A stretch of 64,000 nucleotides of DNA from DAOUJW01 sp965218945 (GCA_965218945.1 OZ244718.1:3081281-3145280), one strand, 5' to 3'; counted from the stretch's first letter, positions 1-10,090 are shown. Numbers and translations are program-made. The notes: generated from the sequence alone by a model not told the origin.

Positions 1-93
1 CAGGATGACATCCTGATACTTGCCTCTCTTAAAGGCGTCCCGGATAAGGTCTGCGATTCCCCAAATGAAACTCACGATCTGGCCATGATTCAT
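1..93 (-). CDS. hsdM: HsdM, type I restriction-modification methyltransferase subunit (N-terminal fragment, cut by window edge)
   Basis: On the minus strand an ATG at 93 opens a frame that runs off the left edge, giving 31 residues. It begins MNHGQIVSFIWGIADL and continues with LIRDAFKRGKYQDVIL. This is the conserved amino end of HsdM proteins, in which an N-terminal helical domain (HxxIVSFIWxxADLLRGxY followed by VILPxTVLRRLD) precedes the adenine methyltransferase domain. HsdM would methylate adenine in the recognition site together with HsdS, protecting DNA from HsdR. Only the start is visible, so completeness and the partner genes cannot be judged. The ribosome site (GGTGAAG) is weak. The identification rests on a short but well conserved stretch; it was too short to appear as a long ORF. 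Confidence 0.72.
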   Translation of the reverse strand, partial: MNHGQIVSFIWGIADLIRDAFKRGKYQDVIL

Positions 94-605
94 TGCTTCA
101 CCGATTGTATTCTTCTTTCAAGCACGCAAGACATACTGGCTATCTGACTAAACCCTCTTCTAGTGCTGGCTCGACCTCTGAATGTACTTTCCTATGTCCT
201 TTGCAACAGCAATCCAAGTCTGGGAGAAGCGTAATAGAGAATTGGGAGCCCGTCAACGTAGCAGTTCTAGGGGAATTCCCAACGAGCAACGTAAGTTCCC
301 CACCCCCGACCAGCTCGATCTTCATCTCTACATACAGTTAATAGGCCCCGGCATTGCTCGGAGAGGTCCCAGCGCCTTTTGTCCCTCAATGATCGGCCAG
401 CACAGCTTGGTCTGTGGCCAGGCACTCTTCGGATTCGGCCTCCAGGATCACCAACTGGGGAAACAGCCTTCTGGAAGCGAGTCTTCCCATCGACATTGGA
501 ATGTTGTCAACACTGGCCTGAGATGTGCTACGGTCTTTCCTAAACGCCCTTTTCATCCGTCATACACAATGCAACGGAAAACTCAGATACGCGTGGGCGG
601 TCGAA
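94..605. other. Intergenic stretch upstream of hsdM, no convincing gene
   Basis: About 510 bases between the hsdM start and the first insertion sequence. Short open frames exist on both strands, the longest being 147 codons on the plus strand, but none has a good ribosome site, a recognisable motif or protein-like composition. It probably holds the hsdM promoter on the minus strand; no clear -35/-10 pair was identified. Confidence 0.5.
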
Positions 606-621
606 CTAGGGCGAGTTCACA

Positions 622-1379
622 CTAACGCAAGGCATTGAGTATAAGGGCGAAGAGTATAAAGCCGAGGAAGAGTGCGTCCAGCTTCTCGAAACGGGAGAAT
701 ATGCGACGAAAGCCCTTCAAACGACGGAATAGCCTCTCGATCTCGTTGCGCCTCGTGTACATCTCCCGGTCGTACTCCCAAGAGTCAATACGGGATACTT
801 TCGGAGACACTACGGTGGTGAATCCCAGGGCCAAGGCCAGTTGGCGGGTCTCATTGCCTTCGTAGGCCCGGTCCATTAACAGGTACGGGTTTTGGTGCTG
901 CGAACCAAGACGTTTAAGCAGCTTGCGTCCTTCCGGCGCATCGTGAGCCTGTCCCGGTGAGAGGGAGAAGGTTATGGCTGTTCGAGCATCCGAGGCAACC
1001 ATATGAATCTTGGTGGTCCAGCCGCCCCGGGACTTGCCGATGGACTGCGGTCCGTTTTTTTTAACGCACCAGTGCCATCAGGATGCACCTTGACAATGGT
1101 GCTGTCCATCGAGACCGCCTCCAGTTTGATGCGCACTATCTGTTCTCGTTGCAGGTATTCGAACACCCTGTCGAGCACCCCGTTCTTCGACCACCGGTTC
1201 ATTCGAGTGTATACAGTGTGCCAGTTGCCAAACCGGCTGGGCAACCCCTGCCACTTGCACCCCTGCTCGGCGACATACAGCATGGCGTTCAGCACTTGAA
1301 GGTTGGACAGCCTCACGTTGCCACGCTGAACAGGGAAGACTGGAGCTATGCGTTCGTACTGAGCTTCTGTGATTTCCAT
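622..1379 (-). CDS. IS5-family DDE transposase made by -1 frameshift (OrfA 1379-972, OrfB frame ending 622)
   Basis: OrfA starts at the ATG at 1379 and contains the N-terminal DUF4096-type domain (GCKWQGLPSRFGNWHTVY) and the first catalytic Asp in MDSTIVKVH. OrfB supplies LLMDRAYEG, with the second Asp, and RNEIERLFRRLKGFRRI, with the catalytic Glu. The two frames differ by -1. After a run of eight A (minus strand, 1062-1055) the -1 frame reads KNGPQSIGKSRGGWTTKIH, typical IS5 sequence lying between the two ORFs, so the functional product is the fusion of about 250 residues. OrfA alone would end at 972. The enzyme would cut and paste this element. A simple mutation rather than programmed slippage is possible, but the position of the A run argues for programmed slippage. 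Confidence 0.85.
1055..1062 (-). promoter_or_regulatory. A8 slippery site for -1 ribosomal frameshifting
   Basis: Eight consecutive A residues on the minus strand lie inside the transposase overlap, exactly where the reading must move to -1 to keep the conserved IS5 sequence. Homopolymeric A runs are known slippage sites in IS5/IS427-group elements. A sequencing artefact in the homopolymer is the main alternative. Confidence 0.65.
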
Positions 1380-1426
1380 GCCTGTATTATATCATGCGCA
1401 GACCACGTTGTGTGAACACGCCCTAG

Positions 1427-1706
1427 TCAAATGTACCCCTCGCAATAGGTACAAATATACCTTACGGCGCGTCATGCGGAAGGCTACTGTAGACGTGACC
1501 GTGGCGCTTAATCTTGCACCCAGGAGAGTGATAATGTCAAAGTCCATTGCACCAGGCAATTCGCATTTGAGCAAGGCGGAGAAGAAATGCAATAATAAGG
1601 AGATAATAGGCATTCTCGAAGACGCGGGCAGTGAGGAATAGGTTCTGAGCGGCATCAAAATTCATAGGCGAAATCCGAGTAATAGCCCGCGCCGGGTTAC
1701 TGAGAC
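1427..1706. other. Intergenic region with a 35-codon remnant ORF (1534-1641)
   Basis: The stretch has one small plus-strand frame at 1534-1641, preceded by AGGAGAGTGATA. Its first 18 bases (ATGTCAAAGTCCATTGCA) are identical to the start of the lipoprotein gene at 29771, after which the two diverge. It looks like the leftover start of a decayed lipoprotein gene rather than a functional peptide. The rest shows nothing recognisable; the promoter of the protease gene should lie here. Confidence 0.35.
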
Positions 1707-4700
1707 ATGGGGAACTTCAAGACACTACACGGACAAATAAAAACATTCTTTACACTGGCGGCGTGCGCCCTGGCCCTGCTGGCCATAGTGGCTTGCGGTG
1801 ATTCCACGGACGAGCCGCCCTCTCCGACGCCACAGTCGGTGCTATTTGCCACGCCACCTGCCGCCACCTCCCCCAGTGCTGACGATCAGCCTGATCCGGG
1901 TATCGTGGTCCAGCTTGATTCGACTCCGACACCCTATCCCACGGCCACGCCCTACCCAACGGCCACTGCTTATCCGACAGCAACGCCGTATGCCACGCCG
2001 CCAGCCGGCGCTGTGTCACTGCCTGTACCCACTGCCGGTCCCACAGCCCGCCCCTCCACTCCTGAGAAGAAGGTAACCTACCCCAATGTGGGATCATATC
2101 TCGACAGCCTGGTCGCCAGAGTCGAAGCAGGGGAAATCACCCCGGAAGAGGCCGCTCAGGAAGCTCCGCTGCACCTGGGCAACTCGGTGGGAGTGTACAT
2201 CTACCTGTCCGGGAACGTAGGCGGGGTGGTTGCCTTTCTGGAAGCAAACGGCGGGTCAATCATTTTTGCCGGCGAGGACTACATTGAGGCATTGGTCCCG
2301 GTACTCCTGCTGGGGCAGACTTCCAATCAACCGGGCGTTCTGAAGGTGAGGCTAATTCAACCACCGGAACCGTCTCAGGGCGCCTCACAGATTGTCGGCA
2401 ATGGTCCCGCAGTTCATGGTTCGCAGATTTGGAATCAGGCCGGGTATACCGGCAACGGCATAAGGGTGGGAATTATCGACTTAGGGTTCATAGGCTTCTC
2501 TGGTGAAGCTGTCAAGGGGATTGAATTGCCACAATCGGTCCATGCAAGATGTTATATGAATACGTATACTGCCACACCAAGCGATCAAGTCTCCGATTGC
2601 GAGTGGGGTACTGACCACGGCACGGTAGTCGGGGAGTCCGTAATGGATATTGCCCCGGAGGCATCTCTCTACATAACGAATCCTCAGACTCTTTCACAGC
2701 TGAATGCCGCTGTGGACTGGATGATTTCCGAACGCGTTTCGGTAATAAACCAATCCCTATCCTGGGTATTCGATGGGCCTGGAGACGGAACTTCCCCTTA
2801 TAGCAGCAGCCCCTTGAAGGCCATTGACAAAGCGGTATCCGCTGGGATTGTTTGGGTCAACTCAGCTGGTAATAGCGGCCACCGGACTTGGTTCAAACGC
2901 GGCCCATTTTCCTACACCACCACGAATATAGACGGCGAACCTATGCGGCTAATCAAGTTCGACGATGACGCGTTCAGGAATGTGTATGCCCTTTCCCCCT
3001 CTTCTTCCGGGGTACTTCATTTGCGCTGGAAAGACACATGGGACGGAGCGACGCGAGATCTAGACCTGATTTTGACCAATCGGAACGAGAATGAGAGTGA
3101 TTGGCGTTCTAGCACAGACTCTCAAATGGGGAGACCACGCGATGATCCATACGAAAAAACCAAAACCGCCCTCGAGGAATATGATGTCTTGATAGCGCAT
3201 TCCGGGGGCAGCGAGCCGGAATGGATCCAACTCCTTGCGTGGGGAGGCACACTATCTCTTAACACGCCGCAGACCGGCAGCATCACCAGCCCCTCAGAGA
3301 GCGCCAACCCCGGCATGCTGGCAGTGGGCGCGGCCCACTGGAGTAACCCTAGTCTGATCGAGACCTACAGCAGCCGGGGACCCACGCCCGACGGCAGGGT
3401 CAAGCCGGACGGGGTCGCTGCGGACTGCGGGGAAACGGCTAGCCGTGAATCTGCTTTCTGTGGCACCAGCCAGGCCGCGCCCCACGTGGCCGGCATGGCG
3501 GCCCTGGTGCGCCAGCGGTTCCCCGGCTATACTCCGGCCCAGGTCGTCACCTACATTGAGGACAACGCGGAGCAGCGGGTAAGAAGCCCTGACCCCAACA
3601 ACACTTGGGGCCACGGCTTCTTTGTCCTTCCTCCGCTCCCGGTACAGGCCAGCGGTGTGCCGTCCATCCGGCTCGTTACACCTGGTACGAATTCCCTGAC
3701 CGTGGACTGGGACCCTCCATCCGGGGGAGGCGTCACCTCTATTACGGCCTACGACATCCGTCACATCGAAACCTCTGCCGATGAAACGGTAGACGCCAAC
3801 TGGACGGTAATAGAGAGAGCGTGGACTGAGGGCTCAGGTGTACTGAGTTACGAATTGCACGGTCTAAGCGGCGAGACTCGATACGATGTCCAGGTTCGTG
3901 CTGTGCGCGCAACCGGCAGCGGTTCCTGGTCATCGACTCGAACCGGGACCCCTGCGGCCCCGGCGAGAGTACCCCATGCACCGGAGAATCTCGTTGCTTC
4001 TGCTGACGGTCCAACTCGTATCGACCTATCCTGGAACGCGCCATCGGACGATGGTGGGGCGGCCATTACTGGCTATCGTATAGAAGTCTCTAACAACGGT
4101 TCTTCATGGTCCGACCTCGTCACGAATACCCGCTCCAGCAGCACCAGCCATACCGACGCCGACCTGTCGGCTGGAATCACCCGGTACTACCGCGTCTCTG
4201 CAATCAACGCCGCTGGGAGAGGGCCGACGTCCAATGTGGACTGGGCTACAACGGGCGCAGCTCTGGCACCTGACCCGGTAGTGGAGACGCCCACGGTCAG
4301 CGAGAGTGCTCCGGCGGCAGGAGCCCGTTTCACTTTGAGCGCCACAGTGCGCAACCAGGGCAATAGTCGATCAGACCCTACGACTCTGCGCTACTATCAG
4401 TCCTCAGATTCGACGATCACCACCGGCGATACGGAGGTGGGCACGGATTTAGTCTCTCGGCTTGACGGCTCAGAAGTGGGCGAGGAGTCGATCAGCCTGA
4501 CTGCCCCCTCGAACCCTGGCACCTACTACTATGGGGCCTGTGTCGACGGAGTACCTGACGAGTCGGACACGACCAACAACTGCACAACCGCGGTAACCGT
4601 AAGGGTTGGAGCAGCGCCCGCGCCGGACCTGGTGGTGAACACACCTACGGTGAGCGAAAGCGCTCCAGTTGCCGGAGCCCGCTTCACCCTGACTGTTGCG

Positions 4701-5828
4701 GTACGCAATCAGGGCAACGGCTCATCGGCGTCCACTACGCTGCGCTACTACCAGTCCACCGATGCAGCTATCACTACCTCCAATATGGAAGTAGGCACGG
4801 ACTCGGTATTCCGGCTCGATGCATTAGAGACCGAAGATAAGTCGATTAGCGTAACTGCTCCCTCTGATGTGGGCACCTACTACTACGGTGCATGCGTGGA
4901 CTCGGTATCGGACGAGTCGGACACGACCAACAACTGCTCCGCCGCCGTGACCGTTACCGTCGGTGCAGCCCCGGCCCCCGACCTTGTAGTAGATACCCCT
5001 ACGGTCAGCGAAAGCGCTCCAGCGGCAGGAGCGTCCTTCACCCTGAACGCCACGGTTCGGAACCAGGGCAACGGCCGATCAGCCTTGACCACTCTGCGCT
5101 ACTATCGCTCTACCGACTCTACCATTACAACTTCCGATACTCCCGCAGGCACGGACTCTGTGTCCCGGCTTGACGGCTTGGAGACCGGAGACGAGTCGAT
5201 CAGCGTAGCTGCTCCTTCTGATCCGGGCACGTACTACTACGGTGCGTGCGTAGAATCGGTGTCCGGGGAGTCGGACACGACCAACAACTGCTCCGCTGCA
5301 GTGACCGTTAATGTGGGCGCGGCACCCGCACCCGACCTGGTGGTGAACACACCCACGGTGAGCGAAAGCAGCCCGACAGCAGGAGCCTCCTTCACCCTGA
5401 ACGCCACGGTGCGCAACCAGGGCAATGGGCCGTCGGGTTCTACCACCCTGCGCTACTATCGCTCCACCGACTCGACCATCACAACTTCCGATACTCCCGC
5501 AGGCACGGACTCAGTGTCCCGGATTGACGGCTCGGAGAGCGGAGACGAGTCTATCAGTCTGGACGCGCCGTCCACGCCCGGGACCTACTACTACGGGGGC
5601 TGTGTGGACTCGGTAACTGACGAGTCGGACACGACCAACAACTGCTCCGCTGCCGTGACCGTTACAGTTGTTGCACCGCCAGTCAGCCCACCCAATCAAC
5701 AATACACCTGGCAGGGTTCGACAACAGTAGTCTCTTGGCACTCGGTTCCGGATGCAGACTACTACAACATCTACTATGACGACCTCTTCAGTTCTAGGGA
5801 AGGTCTGAACAATGTGTTGCCAGGCTGA
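1707..5828 (+). CDS. Subtilisin-family (S8) protease lipoprotein with FN3 and CARDB domains, 5' part of a gene cut by an IS
   Basis: A lipoprotein signal ends at Cys30 (LAIVAC), followed by a Pro-Thr-rich linker to about residue 120. The S8 peptidase domain spans about 240-635, with catalytic Asp258 (GIIDLG), His304 (TDHGT), the oxyanion Asn in WVNSAGNSG and Ser588 (GTSQAAPHVAG). Two fibronectin type III domains follow (about 650-850), then four CARDB repeats of about 119 residues, each starting PDLVV and ending ESDTTNNCS, and the first half of another FN3-like domain. The genuine protein is lost after residue 1364 (FSS), where the IS begins; the last residues are IS sequence. The product should be a surface-anchored protease with adhesive repeats. 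It may still be secreted and active, since the catalytic domain is complete. The rest of the gene resumes at 7006. Confidence 0.85.
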   Translation: MGNFKTLHGQIKTFFTLAACALALLAIVACGDSTDEPPSPTPQSVLFATPPAATSPSADDQPDPGIVVQLDSTPTPYPTATPYPTATAYPTATPYATPPAGAVSLPVPTAGPTARPSTPEKKVTYPNVGSYLDSLVARVEAGEITPEEAAQEAPLHLGNSVGVYIYLSGNVGGVVAFLEANGGSIIFAGEDYIEALVPVLLLGQTSNQPGVLKVRLIQPPEPSQGASQIVGNGPAVHGSQIWNQAGYTGNGIRVGIIDLGFIGFSGEAVKGIELPQSVHARCYMNTYTATPSDQVSDCEWGTDHGTVVGESVMDIAPEASLYITNPQTLSQLNAAVDWMISERVSVINQSLSWVFDGPGDGTSPYSSSPLKAIDKAVSAGIVWVNSAGNSGHRTWFKRGPFSYTTTNIDGEPMRLIKFDDDAFRNVYALSPSSSGVLHLRWKDTWDGATRDLDLILTNRNENESDWRSSTDSQMGRPRDDPYEKTKTALEEYDVLIAHSGGSEPEWIQLLAWGGTLSLNTPQTGSITSPSESANPGMLAVGAAHWSNPSLIETYSSRGPTPDGRVKPDGVAADCGETASRESAFCGTSQAAPHVAGMAALVRQRFPGYTPAQVVTYIEDNAEQRVRSPDPNNTWGHGFFVLPPLPVQASGVPSIRLVTPGTNSLTVDWDPPSGGGVTSITAYDIRHIETSADETVDANWTVIERAWTEGSGVLSYELHGLSGETRYDVQVRAVRATGSGSWSSTRTGTPAAPARVPHAPENLVASADGPTRIDLSWNAPSDDGGAAITGYRIEVSNNGSSWSDLVTNTRSSSTSHTDADLSAGITRYYRVSAINAAGRGPTSNVDWATTGAALAPDPVVETPTVSESAPAAGARFTLSATVRNQGNSRSDPTTLRYYQSSDSTITTGDTEVGTDLVSRLDGSEVGEESISLTAPSNPGTYYYGACVDGVPDESDTTNNCTTAVTVRVGAAPAPDLVVNTPTVSESAPVAGARFTLTVAVRNQGNGSSASTTLRYYQSTDAAITTSNMEVGTDSVFRLDALETEDKSISVTAPSDVGTYYYGACVDSVSDESDTTNNCSAAVTVTVGAAPAPDLVVDTPTVSESAPAAGASFTLNATVRNQGNGRSALTTLRYYRSTDSTITTSDTPAGTDSVSRLDGLETGDESISVAAPSDPGTYYYGACVESVSGESDTTNNCSAAVTVNVGAAPAPDLVVNTPTVSESSPTAGASFTLNATVRNQGNGPSGSTTLRYYRSTDSTITTSDTPAGTDSVSRIDGSESGDESISLDAPSTPGTYYYGGCVDSVTDESDTTNNCSAAVTVTVVAPPVSPPNQQYTWQGSTTVVSWHSVPDADYYNIYYDDLFSSREGLNNVLPG
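4650..5389 (+). repeat. 740-bp direct repeat, copy 1 (about two CARDB units)
   Basis: This segment matches 7220-7959 with no difference found by eye; divergence starts sharply at both ends (4649 and 5390). It covers roughly two CARDB domains in the same register. The identity at synonymous sites means a recent internal duplication or gene conversion, before or after the IS5 element separated the copies. Confidence 0.85.
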
Positions 5829-7005
5829 TTTCTTGATTGCTGGGTGCAGAAGCAGACTTACCCTCCTGGTTATTGGCCTTGGTTTTTGAAGATGCGGTTA
5901 ATTTCGGCCCTCTTTGCCCTCTCCTCTTCGGCCGCTTTGCGGCTTCAGTCCCGCTTTTGGGCCTACTACCCCCCAGGTCAACCAGCCAAGAGGCCCCGGG
6001 CCCGGTTCAGGTTGGACAGCCCCAGCAGCAGCGCCAGCCGTTCTGTGTTCTTGGCCAAGCCCCGGTAGCGTACTTTAGCGTAGCCGAATACCCCCTTCAC
6101 GTCCCAGAAGGGATGTTCCACCTTAGCTCGCACCGACGCCTTAGACTTCTCCGCTAAGGCTACCAGACTCCCCGAATCCAGCTTTCGTCGCTGTCCCGGC
6201 TTCATAGCCACCTGCCACTGTACCCCCAACTCCAGATTCTCGGACCGCTTCTCCACCCCTGTGTATCCGGCATCCCCCCATACCTGCTGCTCCCCACCAT
6301 GCAATAGACGATGGGCTTGGGTCACATCATGCACGTTGGCCGGCGTTGTTGAGAAGCTGTGTACCAAGCCTGTCCGGGAGTCTACACCAATGTGCAGCTT
6401 CATCCCGAAATGCCACGCATTCCCCTTCTTCACCTGGCGCATCTCCGGGTCACGCTGCCCCGCCCCGTTCTTCGTTGACGACGGCGCTGCTATGATGGTG
6501 GCGTCCACTATGCTCCCCTCCTGCAGCCGTACCCCCTGCTTCTCCAGGTGACCTTTAATCTCCTCAAACAACCCCTGACCCAGTTGATGCTTCTCCAACA
6601 GGTGGCGAAAGTGTAGTATCGTGCTCTCGTCTGGCAGGTCTTCCGACAGCCTGAGACCCACGAACCGCCTCACCGACTCTGCCTCATACAGCAGATCTTC
6701 CATACCAGGGTCACTCAAATTGTAGCAGAGTTGGACTACGTGCACTCGCAGCATCACCGACAGGGAGTAAGGCCGACGACCCCGCTCCGCCTTAAAGTAG
6801 TGGGGCCGGATGCGCTCCTCCAACGTCTCCCAGGGTATCAGACATTCCATCCGCTCCAGAAAGACCTCTCGACGGGTCCTGCGCTTCTTGTGCCGGTATT
6901 CCAAGTCGGCGAAGGTGGGCTGGTCAGTCATGGCGTCCTCCCTGGCTTTTGCTTGCTTTGCCTAAATTATGCCATAATCAGGGACATTATTCAGAGATTC
7001 CCTAG
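5794..7005 (-). mobile_element. IS5-family insertion sequence (IS5 group) inserted in the protease gene
   Basis: CTAG lies at 5794-5797 and again at 7002-7005. Just inside are imperfect inverted repeats: GGGAAGGTCTGAACAATGT on the left and, on the other strand, GGGAATCTCTGAATAATGT on the right (16 of 19 match). The spacing, the CTAG/YTAR-type target and the transposase are those of the IS5 group. Deleting the element with one target copy leaves a net loss of 1208 bases and joins the two halves of the host gene in frame, so the boundaries are well supported. Confidence 0.9.
5978..6931 (-). CDS. IS5-group DDE transposase, full length
   Basis: The protein has 317 residues, the usual IS5 length. 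Residues 1-80 carry the conserved N-terminal domain (TFADLEYRHKKRRTRREVFL, then FKAERGRRPYSL). The catalytic triad is visible as Asp143 (IVDATIIAAPSSTKN), Asp220 (GDAGYTGV) and Glu272 (RAKVEHPFWDVKGVFGYAKV). No stop or frameshift is seen. The gene lies antisense inside the protease gene and ends well inside the left inverted repeat. It would move the IS at 5794-7005. Confidence 0.95.
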   Translation of the reverse strand: MTDQPTFADLEYRHKKRRTRREVFLERMECLIPWETLEERIRPHYFKAERGRRPYSLSVMLRVHVVQLCYNLSDPGMEDLLYEAESVRRFVGLRLSEDLPDESTILHFRHLLEKHQLGQGLFEEIKGHLEKQGVRLQEGSIVDATIIAAPSSTKNGAGQRDPEMRQVKKGNAWHFGMKLHIGVDSRTGLVHSFSTTPANVHDVTQAHRLLHGGEQQVWGDAGYTGVEKRSENLELGVQWQVAMKPGQRRKLDSGSLVALAEKSKASVRAKVEHPFWDVKGVFGYAKVRYRGLAKNTERLALLLGLSNLNRARGLLAG

Positions 7006-10000
7006 TTGCCGATTGAGCCTCGGAAGCCCCCTCCTCTGTGAAGAGCTAGCTAGCAACATGCCCTTAACAACGTACACCCACGCGACCCCAGATGAGACGG
7101 CAAACTACTATTGGATAACGGCATGCAACGATGCAGGTTGCTCGGCAATTGACAGCGAGAATCCCGCAGAGATGGAGGGCGCAGCGCCCGCTCCCGACCT
7201 TGTAGTGGACAGGCCTACTGTGAGCGAAAGCGCTCCAGTTGCCGGAGCCCGCTTCACCCTGACTGTTGCGGTACGCAATCAGGGCAACGGCTCATCGGCG
7301 TCCACTACGCTGCGCTACTACCAGTCCACCGATGCAGCTATCACTACCTCCAATATGGAAGTAGGCACGGACTCGGTATTCCGGCTCGATGCATTAGAGA
7401 CCGAAGATAAGTCGATTAGCGTAACTGCTCCCTCTGATGTGGGCACCTACTACTACGGTGCATGCGTGGACTCGGTATCGGACGAGTCGGACACGACCAA
7501 CAACTGCTCCGCCGCCGTGACCGTTACCGTCGGTGCAGCCCCGGCCCCCGACCTTGTAGTAGATACCCCTACGGTCAGCGAAAGCGCTCCAGCGGCAGGA
7601 GCGTCCTTCACCCTGAACGCCACGGTTCGGAACCAGGGCAACGGCCGATCAGCCTTGACCACTCTGCGCTACTATCGCTCTACCGACTCTACCATTACAA
7701 CTTCCGATACTCCCGCAGGCACGGACTCTGTGTCCCGGCTTGACGGCTTGGAGACCGGAGACGAGTCGATCAGCGTAGCTGCTCCTTCTGATCCGGGCAC
7801 GTACTACTACGGTGCGTGCGTAGAATCGGTGTCCGGGGAGTCGGACACGACCAACAACTGCTCCGCTGCAGTGACCGTTAATGTGGGCGCGGCACCCGCA
7901 CCCGACCTGGTGGTGAACACACCCACGGTGAGCGAAAGCAGCCCGACAGCAGGAGCCTCATTCACACTAAGCGCCACGACACGTAACCAGGGCAGCAGTT
8001 CTTCCGCATCCACTACCTTGCGCTATTACCGCTCCACCGACTCCACTATCACAACCAGCGATACGGAGGTCGACACTGACTCGGTGAGCGGTCTCGACGC
8101 ATCGGAGAGCGGAGACGAGTCGGTCGGCCTGACGGCTCCATCCACAGCCGGGACGTACTACTACGGCGCGTGCGCGGACTCTGTATCCAATGAGTCCGAT
8201 ACGACCAACAACTGCTCGCCCGCGGTGACTGTAACTGTTGGCGCGGCTGTGGCAGACAGCATCGACTACGACAGCAATTCCAATGGCCTGATAGAGATCT
8301 CCAAACTGGAGCAGTTTAACGCCATCCGGTGGGACCTGAACGGTGATGGCGTAGTGGATGAATCGGCAAACATCTCCACTTACACCGCAGCGTTCCCGAA
8401 CGCCGCAGACGACATGGGGTGTTCCCCATCCGGCTGCAGTGGATACGAGTTGACGCGCAATCTGGACTTCAACAGCGCCGCTAGTTACGCATCCGGCGCT
8501 GTCAACCAGAACTGGCGCACCGGTACAGGCTGGGATCCCATCGGTGGACTGAGGGCCCTCAATAGCGGCTCCCAAACCGGGTTCAACACCGAATTTGACG
8601 GCAATGGTCACACTATCTCCAACCTGTACATCGACTACTCCGGCCAGAGCGATAATAACTATCTTGGTCTATTCGGTCGTACACGCAGCGAGAGCTTCAT
8701 ACATGACATAGGTCTGGTTGCTGTGGATGTGTCGGGGGGATGGGGCGTCGGTGGTCTCGTCGGGGACAATGATGGCGCTATCAGTGACAGCTATGCAACC
8801 GGCGAGGTTTCGGGGCTGTCTCAGGATGTCGGAGGACTCGTAGGAAGCAATGCTGGAGCTATCAGCGCTAGCCACGCTGACGTGAATGTATCGGGGGACA
8901 ACAAAGGCAATTTTGGCGGGCTTGTCGGATCAAATACAGGTATTATCAGTAGCAGCTATGCTACTGGCCGAGTCTCAAACGCCAACACTGCCGGAGGCCT
9001 CGTTGGAATAAACTGGAACGGCGCCATTGCTACCAGCTATGCCACTGGGGATGTATCGGGGTGGCACACCGTTGGCGGGCTTGTCGGGGCAAATTTGGGT
9101 AACGCGGGTCCCAGCAGCAGCGCGATCATTAGCGCCAGCTATGCCACCGGCAACGTGTCCGCAAGCTGGAGGTATGCCGGTGGGCTTGTCGGAACCCAGA
9201 GTGTCGACGTGGGGAGCAGTAGCACAGGCAGCAGCGCGATCATTAGCGCCAGTTACTCCACCGGCACGGTCTCAACCCGTGAAGGCGCCGGCGGGCTTGT
9301 TGGGAAAAATAGCGGGGCAATCAGCGTCAGCTACTGGGACACGACCACCTCCAATCAGTCCACGAGCGCCGGAGGGGTTGGCAAGACAACCAGCGAGTTG
9401 CAGTCGCCCACAGGCTACACGAGCATATACGCCTCATGGAACATTGATCTGGACGGAGACGGCAACTCAGACAACCCTTGGGTTTTCGGGACTTCCAGCC
9501 AGTACCCAACCCTGAACACCGTCGCGGTAGATAAGGTTGTCCCGCCGTCGCCAACGGTCACGGCTCCCGGCGCGCCCACCGGGCTGACAGCGACAGCGAA
9601 CGGCCAGACGCAGATCGACCTGTCGTGGACCGCGCCATCGGATGACGGCGGGGCGGCCGTCACCGGCTATCGAATCGAGGTGTCGGCAGACAACTCCAAC
9701 TGGAGCGACCTGGAAGCGAACACCGACTCCCCCAGTACCACCTACCCTCACACAGGGCTGATGGCCGGAAACACTCGTCACTACCGAATATCGGCCATCA
9801 ACTCCGCCGGAACGGGATTTGCGTCCGACGTCGCCGACGCCACCACGGCGGTGTCGTCAGCCACGGATGGGTCCTGTACGGTCGACCTGATCGTCAGGCC
9901 TGGCGAGAGTTGCACGTATCCCGGTACGTCCACCGAGTTTTCGGTCGATTCCGATGGGAACGGGCAATTCCTGTTCACCGGTTCCGGCTCCAGTATCGAA

Positions 10001-10090
10001 CTGCGCAACACGACCATAAACGGAGTAACGTACACATTCGTCGCCAGTATACAGAGTGATGGGAATTGGATTGTCGAAGAAGTGGGATGA
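7006..10090 (+). pseudogene. 3' part of the IS-interrupted protease/adhesin gene: CARDB, GLUG and FN3 domains
   Basis: After the IS the frame continues at 7007 (CRLSLGSPLLCEELASN), completing the split FN3-like domain that ends YYWITACNDAGCS. Three CARDB units follow, then a spacer with YDSNSNGLIEISKLEQFNAI (8260-8330), then a run of GLUG-type repeats (GGLVGxNxGxIxxSYATGxVSG, about 8640-9350). Another FN3 domain lies at about 9560-9860, and a short beta-rich tail ends at 10090. GLUG repeats occur in bacterial surface and adhesion proteins. This part has lost its signal peptide and promoter; an ATG at 7058 is available but has no good ribosome site. The intact ancestral gene would encode about 2391 residues. 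Confidence 0.85.
7220..7959 (+). repeat. 740-bp direct repeat, copy 2
   Basis: Second copy of the block at 4650-5389, at a constant offset of 2570 bases. It lies in the same reading frame and orientation and also codes for CARDB domains. Confidence 0.85.

Larger units (their letters stand above)
606..1426 (-). mobile_element. IS5-family insertion sequence (IS427-group-like), complete
   Basis: Two imperfect terminal inverted repeats bound the element: CTAGGGCGAGTTCACAC at 606-622 and its partner GTGTGAACACGCCCTAG at 1410-1426, with one mismatch in 17. CTAG lies at both outer ends and is probably the target duplication (CTAG or TA), leaving about 813 bp of element. The only gene is a transposase in two frames on the minus strand. 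Size, ends and frameshifted gene all fit the IS427 group of the IS5 family. The ends are intact, so the copy may still be mobile. Confidence 0.85.

Noticed and set aside
182..625. 147-codon plus-strand frame near the left end
   Set aside because: No ribosome site, no motif, irregular composition, and it runs into the IS5 terminal repeat.
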